Below are positions 16,551 through 23,847 of a stretch of 37,110 nt of DNA, piece by piece. Numbering within the stretch: position 1 is the first letter of the stretch; each line of letters starts with the position of its first letter. Source of the stretch: Bdellovibrionales bacterium (GTDB lineage: Bacteria > Bdellovibrionota > UBA1018 > CAIMNF01). A program made the position numbers and the translations under genes. The notes under the pieces were generated by a model, which searched no databases, was not told the DNA's origin, and saw nothing but the letters and a program-made list of their open reading frames with translations. The stretch is taken from the NCBI GenBank assembly GCA_947462765.1, contig CANHQK010000018.1:1-37110 (forward strand), given 5' to 3'.

Positions 16551-18269
16551 ATGATCATAGATCCGCGCACAGGGTCCCATCCGGCTGTTCGCTTCGAGCA
16601 TCACCCCGCGTTCAGGGGTGAGATTTACCGTTTGAACGAGCGGGATTACCGGAGCTCGATTGTCGAAGAGACTGTACGTCGGACGATGAAGGATGTGTCC
16701 TCCGCCGACCCGCGCATGCTCCTCGAGGAGACCCTGTATCTCGAGCGGATTCGGGTGAAGAAGTCCAGAGCCTCTTGGTTGACCGCGCCATATCTGGCCA
16801 GCCGGAACGACCGGGACCGGCTTTTTCTCTCGAGCATCCAGTCGGGAATGAGACAATCCGTCGGGCTTGAGGACCACCGTGAATTACTACGCTCGTTCTC
16901 CGACCATTTTGCCTCGGAGATTTGTGGTCATTTCGAGCCGGCCGTTTACGATCTTGCGATCCGGATGGTTCCCTGGATGTTCTCCTGGCTCCTGAATGCG
17001 GCGAGTGTCAAGCGCTTCATGCCTTTCGGAATGAGTGAGAGTCTCCAGACCCGTTTACGGGTGGTTGGGGAAGTGGAGCAGCTTCAAAAACTCTCGAAAA
17101 AAGGCACGATTCTACTCGTCCCCACGCATCTGAGTAACATCGACAGTCTTCTGGTGGGCTACGTGATCCATTTGATGTCGCTTCCGCCGTTCTGTTATGG
17201 TGCGGGTCTGAACCTGTTCAGCAATCCGGCGTTGAGCTTCTCGTTGTCCCGTCTCGGTGCCTACACGGTGGACCGGCAGAAATCGAGTCTGCTTTACAAA
17301 ACCGCACTCAAGAATTACTCGACCTCGATTCTGAAACGCGGGATTCATAGCATTTTTTTCCCGGCAGGGGGTCGGGTTCGTTCAGGTGCGATTGAGAGCC
17401 ACCTGAAGCTCGGATTGCTCGGGACCGCCTTGCAGGCCCAGCTTGAGAGGTATCAGGAGAATCTCCCCAATCCGGAGATCTACATTGTTCCGATGGTGAT
17501 GAGTTATCCTTTCGTATTCGAAGCCTCATCACTGATCGAGGATTACCTTGAAACAGCCGGCAAGCATCGTTTCATGCCCAATGACGGGGGTGAGGATGTC
17601 CCCCTGATCAAGACACTCCGTTTTTTCTGGAAGCTGTTTGCGACCCGCTCCGAGATGTGGGTACGGATCGGGCGGCCTTTGGACGTATTCGGTAATTTTG
17701 TCGATGAAAACGGGCACTCCATGGGTCCGAACGGGACCCGGATCGATCCTCGCCGTCTCCTCATGACCGAAGGGGAGATCAAGGCCGTTCCCCAGAGGGA
17801 TCGGGAGTACACGGGGCTGCTCGGGCAGAGGATCTCGGATCGATACCATGCTGAAAACATCGTGCTCAGTTCCCACCTGGTGGCATATTCCCTTTTCTCC
17901 GCTCTCCGGAAGAATTATCCCTCGCTGGATCTTTTCAGATTTCTCAGGCTGTCTCGTGCCCAGCGAGCCATCACCAAAGAGCGTTTTTACGAGGAAGCGG
18001 AGGCTTGCTTCAAAATGGTGAAACATGCAGCCGATCAGGGGCGTCTGTTTCTCTCGACTTCGCTTCAGTGTGGAGATGTGCGGATCTGGGTCGAAGACGG
18101 GATCCGTCAGCTCGGCTTGTTTCATGACGCAAAGGTCGTCCGGATGGATGAAGGCGCTGTTTCGACAGATGACATGAATTTGTTGTACTATTACCGCAAT
18201 CGATTGACCGGGTACGGCTTCGGTTGTGAGTTCTCGGGAGAGACGGATGAAAAAGGCTTTTTGGTCTGA
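16551..18269 (+). CDS. Glycerol-3-phosphate acyltransferase (PlsB-like)
   Basis: A 572-residue protein of the PlsC/PlsB acyltransferase superfamily. Motif I is HLSNID (H(x)4D) in LLVPTHLSNIDSLL at about residue 190, and motif III is FFPAGGRVRSG, a variant of the usual (F/V)PEG block. The motif IV-like region is YIVPMVMSY. The large size and the neighbouring GpsA, which makes sn-glycerol-3-phosphate, point to position-1 acylation of G3P at the inner membrane. In motif III an Ala stands where Glu is usual (FPAGG rather than FPEGG), which may affect substrate binding. No Shine-Dalgarno before ATG 16551. The 3' end overlaps gpsA by 23 bases. Family is sure; exact substrate is inferred. Confidence 0.8.
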   Translation: MIIDPRTGSHPAVRFEHHPAFRGEIYRLNERDYRSSIVEETVRRTMKDVSSADPRMLLEETLYLERIRVKKSRASWLTAPYLASRNDRDRLFLSSIQSGMRQSVGLEDHRELLRSFSDHFASEICGHFEPAVYDLAIRMVPWMFSWLLNAASVKRFMPFGMSESLQTRLRVVGEVEQLQKLSKKGTILLVPTHLSNIDSLLVGYVIHLMSLPPFCYGAGLNLFSNPALSFSLSRLGAYTVDRQKSSLLYKTALKNYSTSILKRGIHSIFFPAGGRVRSGAIESHLKLGLLGTALQAQLERYQENLPNPEIYIVPMVMSYPFVFEASSLIEDYLETAGKHRFMPNDGGEDVPLIKTLRFFWKLFATRSEMWVRIGRPLDVFGNFVDENGHSMGPNGTRIDPRRLLMTEGEIKAVPQRDREYTGLLGQRISDRYHAENIVLSSHLVAYSLFSALRKNYPSLDLFRFLRLSRAQRAITKERFYEEAEACFKMVKHAADQGRLFLSTSLQCGDVRIWVEDGIRQLGLFHDAKVVRMDEGAVSTDDMNLLYYYRNRLTGYGFGCEFSGETDEKGFLV

Positions 18270-19269
18270 TTCGAAAGTCGCGATCCTCGGTGGAGGGAGT
18301 TTCGGGACGGTTTTGGCGAACCTCGCGGCAGCCAACTGTTCGCAGGTCACGGTCTATGTCCGAGCCGAGGACCAGGCCCGTGCCATGAATTCGACCCGGA
18401 TGAACCCGAATTACCTGAAGGATCTGGTGCTCGATCCCAAGATCCGTGCGGTGAGCTCTTTTGAGAAAGTGTTCGAGTCCGGACAGGATCTTGTTATTTT
18501 TGCTTTTCCCTCGCATGCCACGCGGGAGCAGGCCAAGTTGGTCGCCCCCTATCTGAAAGGGAATGAGATCGTCCTGCATGCGACCAAAGGAATTGAAGAA
18601 CAGAGTCTCAAGCGGATCTCCCAGGTTCTTGCCGAGGAGCTCCCCATCCTGAGAATCGGAGCCATTTCAGGACCGAATCTCGCCGGAGAGATCGCCAAGG
18701 GTGAGCCGGCTGCGACCGTGGTGGCCTCACGTTTTGACGATGTGATTCAGGCCGGGGAGGCTGTCCTGGCCACAGACCGGTTCCGCGTGTACACAACCCA
18801 CGACATCACGGGTGTCGAATGGGGCGGGACGCTCAAGAACATCTTTGCGATCGCAAGCGGAATCCTTGAGAGCAAGGGCTTGGGTTGGAACACCCGGTCC
18901 TTCATGCTCTCGCGGGCGCTCGCCGAAATGGTCCGCTTCGGTGTGTCCATGGGAGCTGAGCCGGAGACATTCTTGGGTCTCTCAGGGATGGGAGACTTGA
19001 TTGCCACCTGCAGTTCGAGTCAGTCGCGCAACTTCCGTGTGGGATTCCACTTGGCCAAAGGAGAATCCCTCGAGGATGTTCTTCTCGAGCTCGGGCAAGT
19101 GGCAGAAGGGGTCCGGACCACGCGGATCGTTCATGATTTTTCGAAAAGCCGTGGAGTTGAAATGCCCATCACCGAGACCGTTTACCGGATCCTCGAGGGG
19201 GTGTGGTCAGCCGATGAGGGGCTTCGACACCTGATGACTAGACCATTGGTTCAAGACGAAAGGGCATGA
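18247..19269 (+). CDS. gpsA: Glycerol-3-phosphate dehydrogenase [NAD(P)+]
   Basis: A 340-residue cytoplasmic enzyme that reduces dihydroxyacetone phosphate to sn-glycerol-3-phosphate for phospholipid synthesis. The Rossmann glycine loop is VAILGGGSFGTVLA near the N-terminus. HATKGIE and ISGPNLAGEIAKG are typical GpsA blocks, and the catalytic Lys lies in EWGGTLKNIFAIASG (the usual N-x-K region). GLSGMGDLIATCSSSQSRNFRVG is the substrate-side signature. ATG 18247 with GGGAGAG upstream is chosen over GTG/ATG codons further up. Start overlaps the PlsB-like gene and stop overlaps the MscS start (ATGA), so G3P production is coupled to its use. Confidence 0.95.
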   Translation: MKKAFWSDSKVAILGGGSFGTVLANLAAANCSQVTVYVRAEDQARAMNSTRMNPNYLKDLVLDPKIRAVSSFEKVFESGQDLVIFAFPSHATREQAKLVAPYLKGNEIVLHATKGIEEQSLKRISQVLAEELPILRIGAISGPNLAGEIAKGEPAATVVASRFDDVIQAGEAVLATDRFRVYTTHDITGVEWGGTLKNIFAIASGILESKGLGWNTRSFMLSRALAEMVRFGVSMGAEPETFLGLSGMGDLIATCSSSQSRNFRVGFHLAKGESLEDVLLELGQVAEGVRTTRIVHDFSKSRGVEMPITETVYRILEGVWSADEGLRHLMTRPLVQDERA

Positions 19270-20309
19270 TCATGGAAGGTACGATCCAGGAACGGCTTCA
19301 GAACTTGTTGGGCTTTGAGCCGCTTTCGGTTTTGACCGTGCTCGGTTTGGCCGCTTACGCGTTTTACCGGTTCTCACTCCGTGATGTGAAACCCTCACGG
19401 CATGAGACCTTGAAGCGGCTGTTCCGCGAATTGTTATCGACTTACATCGTTTTCGTGGTCTGTTGGGTACTTCAGTATCTGATCCTCCACGCTTGGGCGG
19501 GCTGGGAGCGGTTCTACCCCTATGCCGGTGTCGCTGCCGTCGCTTTCGGTGCGGCGGTGTTTGTCAGGTCGGTCAAAATCATCGTATTCGAGTACCTGTT
19601 TTTCAAGAGTATGACTGCGGGTGTCCCGGTGCTGCTCGTGAACCTGGTGACCCTCATTCTGTCGATTTTCATCGCGGCTTGGCTGTCGACGTCTGTATTC
19701 GGTGTGCGTTGGGCGCCCTTACTGGCAACCTCGGCTATCGTTTCGGTCGTGCTCGGTCTGGCCTTGCAGGATACACTCGGAAACCTGTTTGCCGGAGTGG
19801 CGCTTCAGTTCGATAAACCCTATGAAATCGGTGACTGGATCGAGGTGCACGGATCCGGAGGCCAGACCTTCGTGGGGGAGGTCCATGAGATCACGTGGAG
19901 AGCCACTATCCTTTATGGCGTATTCGATGAAGTCCTGACCTTGCCGAATCGACTGGTCGCTCAAAGCGAGGTGGCCAATTTCTCAGCGCGTAAGAAGCCC
20001 ATTTATCGCGGGTTGAACGTCCTTCTGGACCCCGATTCCGATGAAGAGACCGTAAAGGCCATTCTTCATAAAGTATTGAAAGATACCCGAGGGGTGATCC
20101 AGGGGCTTGAGCACCTCGTGATGCTCCGTGACCTGAACGAGCGTGGCGCGCTTTACCGCCTGTTTTATCCGATCACCCACTACAATCTGCAGTTTCTGAT
20201 CGTGGACGAGATTCTCATGCGTGCCCAGGCAGAATTCAAAAAATCGGGAATTTCGATTTCAAGGCTACGGGTGGAAGTCGCAGATCAGACCCAGTCCCGT
20301 GGGGTGTAG
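19266..20309 (+). CDS. MscS-family mechanosensitive channel
   Basis: A 347-residue protein with about five membrane helices before the MscS core. The pore helix TM3 and beta domain are clear: SVVLGLALQDTLGNLFAGVALQFDKPYEIGDWIEV, followed by GEVHEITWRATILYG and DEVLTLPNRLVAQSEVANFS. A C-terminal alpha/beta domain follows (about 245-340). It is a small to mid-size MscS-type channel that releases solutes on hypo-osmotic shock. ATG 19266 overlaps the gpsA stop; ATG 19272 is an in-frame alternative. Its 3' end overlaps the converging hemF end by 25 bases. Confidence 0.9.
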   Translation: MIMEGTIQERLQNLLGFEPLSVLTVLGLAAYAFYRFSLRDVKPSRHETLKRLFRELLSTYIVFVVCWVLQYLILHAWAGWERFYPYAGVAAVAFGAAVFVRSVKIIVFEYLFFKSMTAGVPVLLVNLVTLILSIFIAAWLSTSVFGVRWAPLLATSAIVSVVLGLALQDTLGNLFAGVALQFDKPYEIGDWIEVHGSGGQTFVGEVHEITWRATILYGVFDEVLTLPNRLVAQSEVANFSARKKPIYRGLNVLLDPDSDEETVKAILHKVLKDTRGVIQGLEHLVMLRDLNERGALYRLFYPITHYNLQFLIVDEILMRAQAEFKKSGISISRLRVEVADQTQSRGV

Positions 20310-21175
20310 TAAGTCCACATCCGCTCATGAGCCGATCCGGGGAGCGGGCGGTATCGGTAAGTGTATTTGCAGCGGGCCGGAAGGGAAATCAGGATGGAGT
20401 CGATCCGTCCATTGGTCTTCAGTCCGAATAGCGTTCCGCGATCGTGTAGAAGGTTGAACTCAACATACCTTCCGCGCCTGTGGAGCATGAAGTCTTCATC
20501 GTCGGCCGTAAAAGATTCATGCATTCTTTTTTCAGCGATCGGAAAGTAGGATTCAATGAAGTATTCCGAGAGTCCGCGAACAAAGTTGAAGTCGGCCACC
20601 GGATCTCCGCTCGAATAGTGGTCGAAGAAGATTCCCCCGACCCCCCGCATTTCAATTCCCCGATGGGCATTGTTGAAGTAATCGTCGCAGGTCCGCTTCA
20701 TTTCGTCGTAGCGTTCGCCGGCGGCACGCTTCCAGACTCCATGAAAATGCCGGAAGTCCTCCTCGTGCGGGTAGTAAGGAGTGAGATCCGCTCCGCCCCC
20801 GAACCAGAACCGGTCTCCCTGATGGATCATTCTGAAGTTGGCGTGGACCGTCGGGACCCGCGGGTTTCTGGGGTGAAGGATCAATGAAATGCCTGCCGCC
20901 CAGAGTTCGTCGCCCGTGCCTTGAAGGGCGGTGGCGAATCTGGGATCGATCTTGCCTTCAACGCACGAAGTATTCACGCCCGCGTTTTCGAACAGTTCTC
21001 CTTCGAATGCACGGGTCAGGCCACCCCCTCCGGGATTTCCAGCATGATCCGTGCGTTGCCAGGGATCCTCGATGATCCGGATGCCCGGATCCAAGCGCCT
21101 CATCTCAGCCGTGATCCGGTCTTGAAGCGAGCGGACATGGGTATGGAAGCCGGCCTTCAGTCCGTCCAGACTCAT
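20285..21175 (-). CDS. hemF: Oxygen-dependent coproporphyrinogen III oxidase
   Basis: A 296-residue soluble enzyme that decarboxylates coproporphyrinogen III to protoporphyrinogen IX with O2. Family hallmarks are all present: GNPGGGGLTRAFEG, SLILHPRNPRVPTVHANFR, WFGGGADLTPYYPHEEDFRHFH, RGVGGIFFDHY, and the C-terminal RGRYVEFNLLHDRGTLFGLKT and SLPARCKYTYRYRP. The size is the family norm. Its presence implies aerobic haem synthesis. The start overlaps the greB stop (ATGA), so the two are co-transcribed. The 3' end overlaps mscS on the other strand by 25 bases without disturbing either protein. Confidence 0.97.
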   Translation of the reverse strand: MSLDGLKAGFHTHVRSLQDRITAEMRRLDPGIRIIEDPWQRTDHAGNPGGGGLTRAFEGELFENAGVNTSCVEGKIDPRFATALQGTGDELWAAGISLILHPRNPRVPTVHANFRMIHQGDRFWFGGGADLTPYYPHEEDFRHFHGVWKRAAGERYDEMKRTCDDYFNNAHRGIEMRGVGGIFFDHYSSGDPVADFNFVRGLSEYFIESYFPIAEKRMHESFTADDEDFMLHRRGRYVEFNLLHDRGTLFGLKTNGRIDSILISLPARCKYTYRYRPLPGSAHERMWTYYTPRDWV

Positions 21176-21726
21176 GCCCCGATCTCCTTGTACTCGACCG
21201 TCTTGATTTCGAGCTCTTCTTCGCCCTTCGGTGAGCGGAACAGAACCAGATCCCCGGTCTTGTGACCGAGCAGGGTCTTGGCGAGTGGAGAGATCCAGGA
21301 TATCCGCCCACGGGCGGGGTCGATTTCGTCGATTCCGACAATCACCACACTCTTACTCGTTCCCGACTCGTTCTCGAAAGTAACGGTGGCCCCGAAGGCA
21401 ATCGTCGATGAGCGGACTTGGGCGGGGTCGATGACCTCGGCAATCTCAAGGCGCTTGGTCAGGAAGCGGATCCGTCGATCGATCTCACGAAGGCGCTTTT
21501 TTCCGTAAATGTAATCGGCATTCTCGGAGCGATCCCCGTTTGAGGCGGCCCACGCAACCACCTGGGTGAGGTCCGGCCGGGTTTTGTTGAGAAGCAGGTG
21601 CAACTCGTCCCTCAGTTTGGCGTGCCCCTTCGGGGTGATGTAGTTTTTACGTACGGGTAGCGACTGTAGCTCCGTGTCGGGAGCGTCATCCGCCCCATCG
21701 TCTTCCCGTGTGAATGCCTTACTCAT
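21172..21726 (-). CDS. greB: Transcription elongation factor GreB
   Basis: A 184-residue Gre factor that rescues backtracked RNA polymerase by stimulating transcript cleavage. The coiled-coil tip motif WAASNGDRSENADYIYGKKRLREIDRR is the GreB form, with the conserved acidic tip residues Asp and Glu. The C-terminal FKBP-like domain has DEIDPARGRISWISPLAKTLLGHKTGD. It carries about 27 extra N-terminal residues (acidic, probably unstructured) before the usual NYITPKGHAKLRDEL start; E. coli GreB is 158 residues. ATG 21726 lies 8 nt after TAACTT with no Shine-Dalgarno. First gene of an operon with hemF. Confidence 0.93.
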   Translation of the reverse strand: MSKAFTREDDGADDAPDTELQSLPVRKNYITPKGHAKLRDELHLLLNKTRPDLTQVVAWAASNGDRSENADYIYGKKRLREIDRRIRFLTKRLEIAEVIDPAQVRSSTIAFGATVTFENESGTSKSVVIVGIDEIDPARGRISWISPLAKTLLGHKTGDLVLFRSPKGEEELEIKTVEYKEIGA

Positions 21727-21734
21727 GGTCCATC

Positions 21735-21763
21735 AAGTTACGGCATGAAACTCGCAGAATCAA
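21735..21763 (-). promoter_or_regulatory. Promoter of greB-hemF
   Basis: On the minus strand, TTGATT (21763-21758), 17 nt, TAACTT (21740-21735), then 8 nt to ATG 21726. The predicted leader is 0-2 nt. The promoter lies within the first codons of yraN if that gene starts at 21745, which favours the later start at 21769. Confidence 0.5.
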
Positions 21764-21768
21764 GGCAC

Positions 21769-22143
21769 ATGGCGAAGCGGATTTGCACTTCCCGGGAAAC
21801 GGGCGATCTTCATGAGGCATTGGCCGCACTCCACTTGAGGAAGCTGGGTTGGCGTATCCTGGGTACGCAGGTGCGCTTCAAGGTAGGGGAGATCGATCTT
21901 GTGGCGGAGGAACCGCTGTCCGGAGGGAGGTGGGCCCTGGTCTTCGTTGAGGTCCGGAGTCGGTCCCTAAACGCCTGGGTTTCGCCCGAGGAGAGTGTGA
22001 AGGGAGCCAAACTCAGGAAGCTCCGGAAGGCCGTCTCTCTTTACCTGACAGGCTACCGGGGGAGTGCGTGCGAAGTCCGGATCGATCTCATCACTTTTCG
22101 CGACGGGGTCATGAGCCACCTCAGGAATCTTCATTCCGGCTGA
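21769..22143 (+). CDS. yraN: YraN-family (UPF0102) nuclease-like protein
   Basis: A 124-residue protein of the YraN/UPF0102 family, with a restriction-endonuclease-like fold. The hallmark GEIDLVAEE (strand with catalytic-type Asp), followed by FVEVRSRS (E-x-R in place of the common E-x-K), is clear, and the N-terminal TGDLHEALAALHLRKLGWRIL matches the family start. I chose ATG 21769 (AAGG 3 nt upstream; the protein then begins MAKR as usual) rather than 21745. The biological role of the family is unsettled; DNA binding or processing is commonly suggested. Confidence 0.85.
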   Translation: MAKRICTSRETGDLHEALAALHLRKLGWRILGTQVRFKVGEIDLVAEEPLSGGRWALVFVEVRSRSLNAWVSPEESVKGAKLRKLRKAVSLYLTGYRGSACEVRIDLITFRDGVMSHLRNLHSG

Positions 22144-22150
22144 ATAAAAA

Positions 22151-22178
22151 AACCCGGCCTCGGGGGAGAGGCCGGGTT
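22151..22178 (-). terminator. Terminator of STAS gene
   Basis: AACCCGGCCTC (22151-22161) pairs perfectly with GAGGCCGGGTT (22168-22178) around a 6-nt loop. On the minus strand a run of seven T follows, so it is an intrinsic terminator for the STAS gene. On the plus strand no T-run follows, though the stem still lies just after yraN. Confidence 0.85.
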
Positions 22179-22200
22179 CAGGTGGATCAACAGTGATCGC

Positions 22201-22569
22201 TCACTGGTTGATCACAGGCTTACCGTTGCGACGGTTGAGACGTTCATCGTCGTAAAAATCGAACTCGTTCTCCTCGTCAAAGGCTTTGATGATTTTTTGG
22301 AACTCAGAGCGAACGCCACAGTATTTTGGAGTGATGTCGGTGTCGTGGTGAATGGCTTTCAGGCTTTGCACGAACTGGGTGATTCCGCTCGAACCGACAA
22401 ATTCGAGATTCTTCAGGTTCAGAACGATGTTCTTGGCGGCTTGATCCTTTTTGTTGCGCTCGATCGCGGTGTTGATGATTTCGCACACCTCGTCCTGGGT
22501 TTCATAGTCCACTTTCCCGTCGAGAGAGATGATGATGGATTCGGCATTTGTGTTGATTCGAGCTTTCAT
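22201..22569 (-). CDS. STAS-domain anti-sigma-antagonist-like protein
   Basis: A 122-residue single-domain STAS protein. Hallmarks are the first strand ESIIISLDGKVDY, the KNIVLNLKNLEFVGSSGITQFV segment containing the phospho-acceptor-type Ser pair (SSG), and a helix-rich C-terminus with an acidic tail (DEENEFDFYDDERLNRRNG). Such proteins work by phosphorylation switching with a serine kinase partner, controlling a sigma factor or another output. No kinase or phosphatase partner is adjacent, so the pathway is unknown. ATG 22569 has a strong AAGGAG site. It is divergent from rsmI and ends in a strong terminator. Confidence 0.88.
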   Translation of the reverse strand: MKARINTNAESIIISLDGKVDYETQDEVCEIINTAIERNKKDQAAKNIVLNLKNLEFVGSSGITQFVQSLKAIHHDTDITPKYCGVRSEFQKIIKAFDEENEFDFYDDERLNRRNGKPVINQ

Positions 22570-22601
22570 TTTTTCTCCTTAAAAAGTAACCTCCCAACAG
22601 A

Positions 22602-23552
22602 ATGCCAATGAACGGGAATGACGACAATCGGCAACATTTGCCTGAAAAACGACCGTACTCCACCCATCCCGGACAGCACGCCCGTGTGTCGATGATTGCC
22701 ACACCTATCGGGAATCTAGGCGATCTGGGGGAGCGAGCCTTGCACGCCCTGGAGAACGTGGGTGAGCTCTGGTGCGAGGATACGCGTCATACACAAGCTT
22801 TATTGAATGCGCTCGGAGTCGAAAGAAAACGACTGAAACGGGTGGATCAACACACGTCAGATGGCGAACTCAGAGGGCTTTTGAAACAGGTCGAGGAGGC
22901 CGGTCTCTGGGTGGGGGTGGTTACGGATGCCGGCACACCCGGCCTCAGCGATCCGGGGGCGAGGCTGCTCCAGCTCAGTCCGGAGTTCCCTGGAATCCGT
23001 TTTGAGCCGCTTCCCGGGCCGTCCGCACTGTCCGCATTTGTTTCTGTGGCCGGGCTGACCGGGAATTCTTTCCTGTTTCTTGGATTCTTTCCCAGAAACC
23101 CGACTGAAGCGCTCCAATTGTTAAAGGAATTGAAAGAATCACCGGGAAGTCCCAATTTGATTTTTTTTGAGAGTCCGAATCGGATTCGGGAAACACTGGG
23201 GGTCTTGAGGTCCTTTTGTGAAGGGTTCGATATCCCTCCGGAATTCGTCCTGGCCAAGGAGCTGACCAAGGTCCATGAGACGCTTTATCGGGGAGCCGGC
23301 GCCGGATTTCTGTCGTGGATGGAAGAGCAGGGGTTCGATGAGCGGGGGGAGTGGGTCTTTGCTCTGATTTTACCCAAGGGCAGTGTAAAAAAAGAAAAAG
23401 ACCAATCGGATTGGCGTCTTGTTCTGGAGTGTCTGATGGAGTCGGGAATTTCGGCCAAAACCGCAAGTCAGTTCGTGGTCGGTCGGTTTTCTGTCGCGAA
23501 AAATTTGGCGTACAAGGCGGCTCTCGATTTTCAAAAATTTCAAAAAAAATAA
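22602..23552 (+). CDS. rsmI: 16S rRNA 2'-O-methyltransferase RsmI
   Basis: A 316-residue SAM-dependent tetrapyrrole-methylase-fold enzyme that methylates the ribose of 16S rRNA C1402. Family signatures: MIATPIGNLGDLGERALHAL, CEDTRHTQALL, VTDAGTPGLSDPGARL, PLPGPSALSAFVSVAGL and FFESPNRIRETL, plus a C-terminal helical domain (about 265-316) ending in a Lys/Phe-rich tail. The N-terminus before ATPIGNLGD is about 15 residues longer than usual; the start could instead be an internal ATG or GTG near 22688. TAACCT lies 9 nt before ATG 22602 and no Shine-Dalgarno is present. Confidence 0.93.
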   Translation: MPMNGNDDNRQHLPEKRPYSTHPGQHARVSMIATPIGNLGDLGERALHALENVGELWCEDTRHTQALLNALGVERKRLKRVDQHTSDGELRGLLKQVEEAGLWVGVVTDAGTPGLSDPGARLLQLSPEFPGIRFEPLPGPSALSAFVSVAGLTGNSFLFLGFFPRNPTEALQLLKELKESPGSPNLIFFESPNRIRETLGVLRSFCEGFDIPPEFVLAKELTKVHETLYRGAGAGFLSWMEEQGFDERGEWVFALILPKGSVKKEKDQSDWRLVLECLMESGISAKTASQFVVGRFSVAKNLAYKAALDFQKFQKK

Positions 23553-23561
23553 CTAAAGTGG

Positions 23562-23589
23562 TTGACCCACTTTCGAAGCCTTGTATCCT
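23562..23589 (+). promoter_or_regulatory. Strong promoter of a small RNA
   Basis: TTGACC (23562-23567), 16 nt, TATCCT (23584-23589), the best -35 match among the plus-strand promoters of the window. The predicted start is near 23596. No open reading frame begins at a sensible distance before the terminator at 23684-23729, so an RNA product is expected. Confidence 0.65.
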
Positions 23590-23595
23590 GTTGAT

Positions 23596-23730
23596 GTGTG
23601 GTTGTGGTTGAGTCCAAGGATGGATTCGCAGCGGGAGAAAACAAATTCTCTATAGTCGGCCAAGTCGACTGAAAAAGCTCCACTGCCCCGGTGAGATCAG
23701 GATGATTCCTCACCGGGGCACCGTTTTTTC
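23596..23730 (+). ncRNA. Candidate CsrA-binding small RNA
   Basis: A stretch of about 135 nt bounded by a strong promoter and a strong intrinsic terminator, with no coding frame. Predicted hairpins: (1) GAGTCC/GGATTC (23610-23615 with 23622-23627) holding the hexaloop AAGGAT; (2) a weak GAGA/TCTC stem (23635-23650); (3) AGTCG/CGACT (23654-23670); (4) the terminator stem, whose tip is ATCA-GGA-TGAT. Hairpin 1 (a C-G pair closing an ARGGAU loop) equals the high-affinity CsrA/RsmA binding consensus, and hairpin 4 again exposes AGGAT. This is the style of CsrB/RsmZ-type RNAs that sequester CsrA. Alternatives are a terminated leader (attenuator) of the HD-GYP gene or an unrelated sRNA. csrA is not in the window. 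Confidence 0.5.
23684..23729 (+). terminator. Strong intrinsic terminator
   Basis: TGCCCCGGTGAG (23684-23695) pairs perfectly with CTCACCGGGGCA (23709-23720), and CCG plus six T follow. Four more pairs (ATCA with TGAT) extend the stem, leaving GGA at the tip. Confidence 0.92.
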
Positions 23731-23816
23731 AAGGCTGCACCTTCTTCGATTCCGCCTCATTGCACTCCATTCGCTCCTCCGTCGCGGTACGTGAGTTGTA
23801 TTTAGGGGGGAAGCGT

Positions 23817-23837
23817 CCGTTCAGGATGAACGGGGAG
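23817..23837 (+). promoter_or_regulatory. AGGAT hairpin at the HD-GYP ribosome-binding site
   Basis: CCGTTC (23817-23822) pairs with GAACGG (23828-23833) around the loop AGGAT. The 3' arm runs straight into GGGGAG (23832-23837), the ribosome-binding site 10 nt before ATG 23848. A C-closed AGGAT loop plus a GGGGA ribosome-binding site is the usual arrangement of a CsrA-repressed leader. Binding is inferred from the match alone. Confidence 0.5.
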
Positions 23838-23847
23838 AAGACTTCGC

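Noticed and set aside
23596-23730. c-di-GMP riboswitch before the HD-GYP gene
   Set aside because: The conserved cores of neither known c-di-GMP riboswitch class are recognisable; the hairpins fit a CsrA-type RNA better. A different attenuator remains possible.
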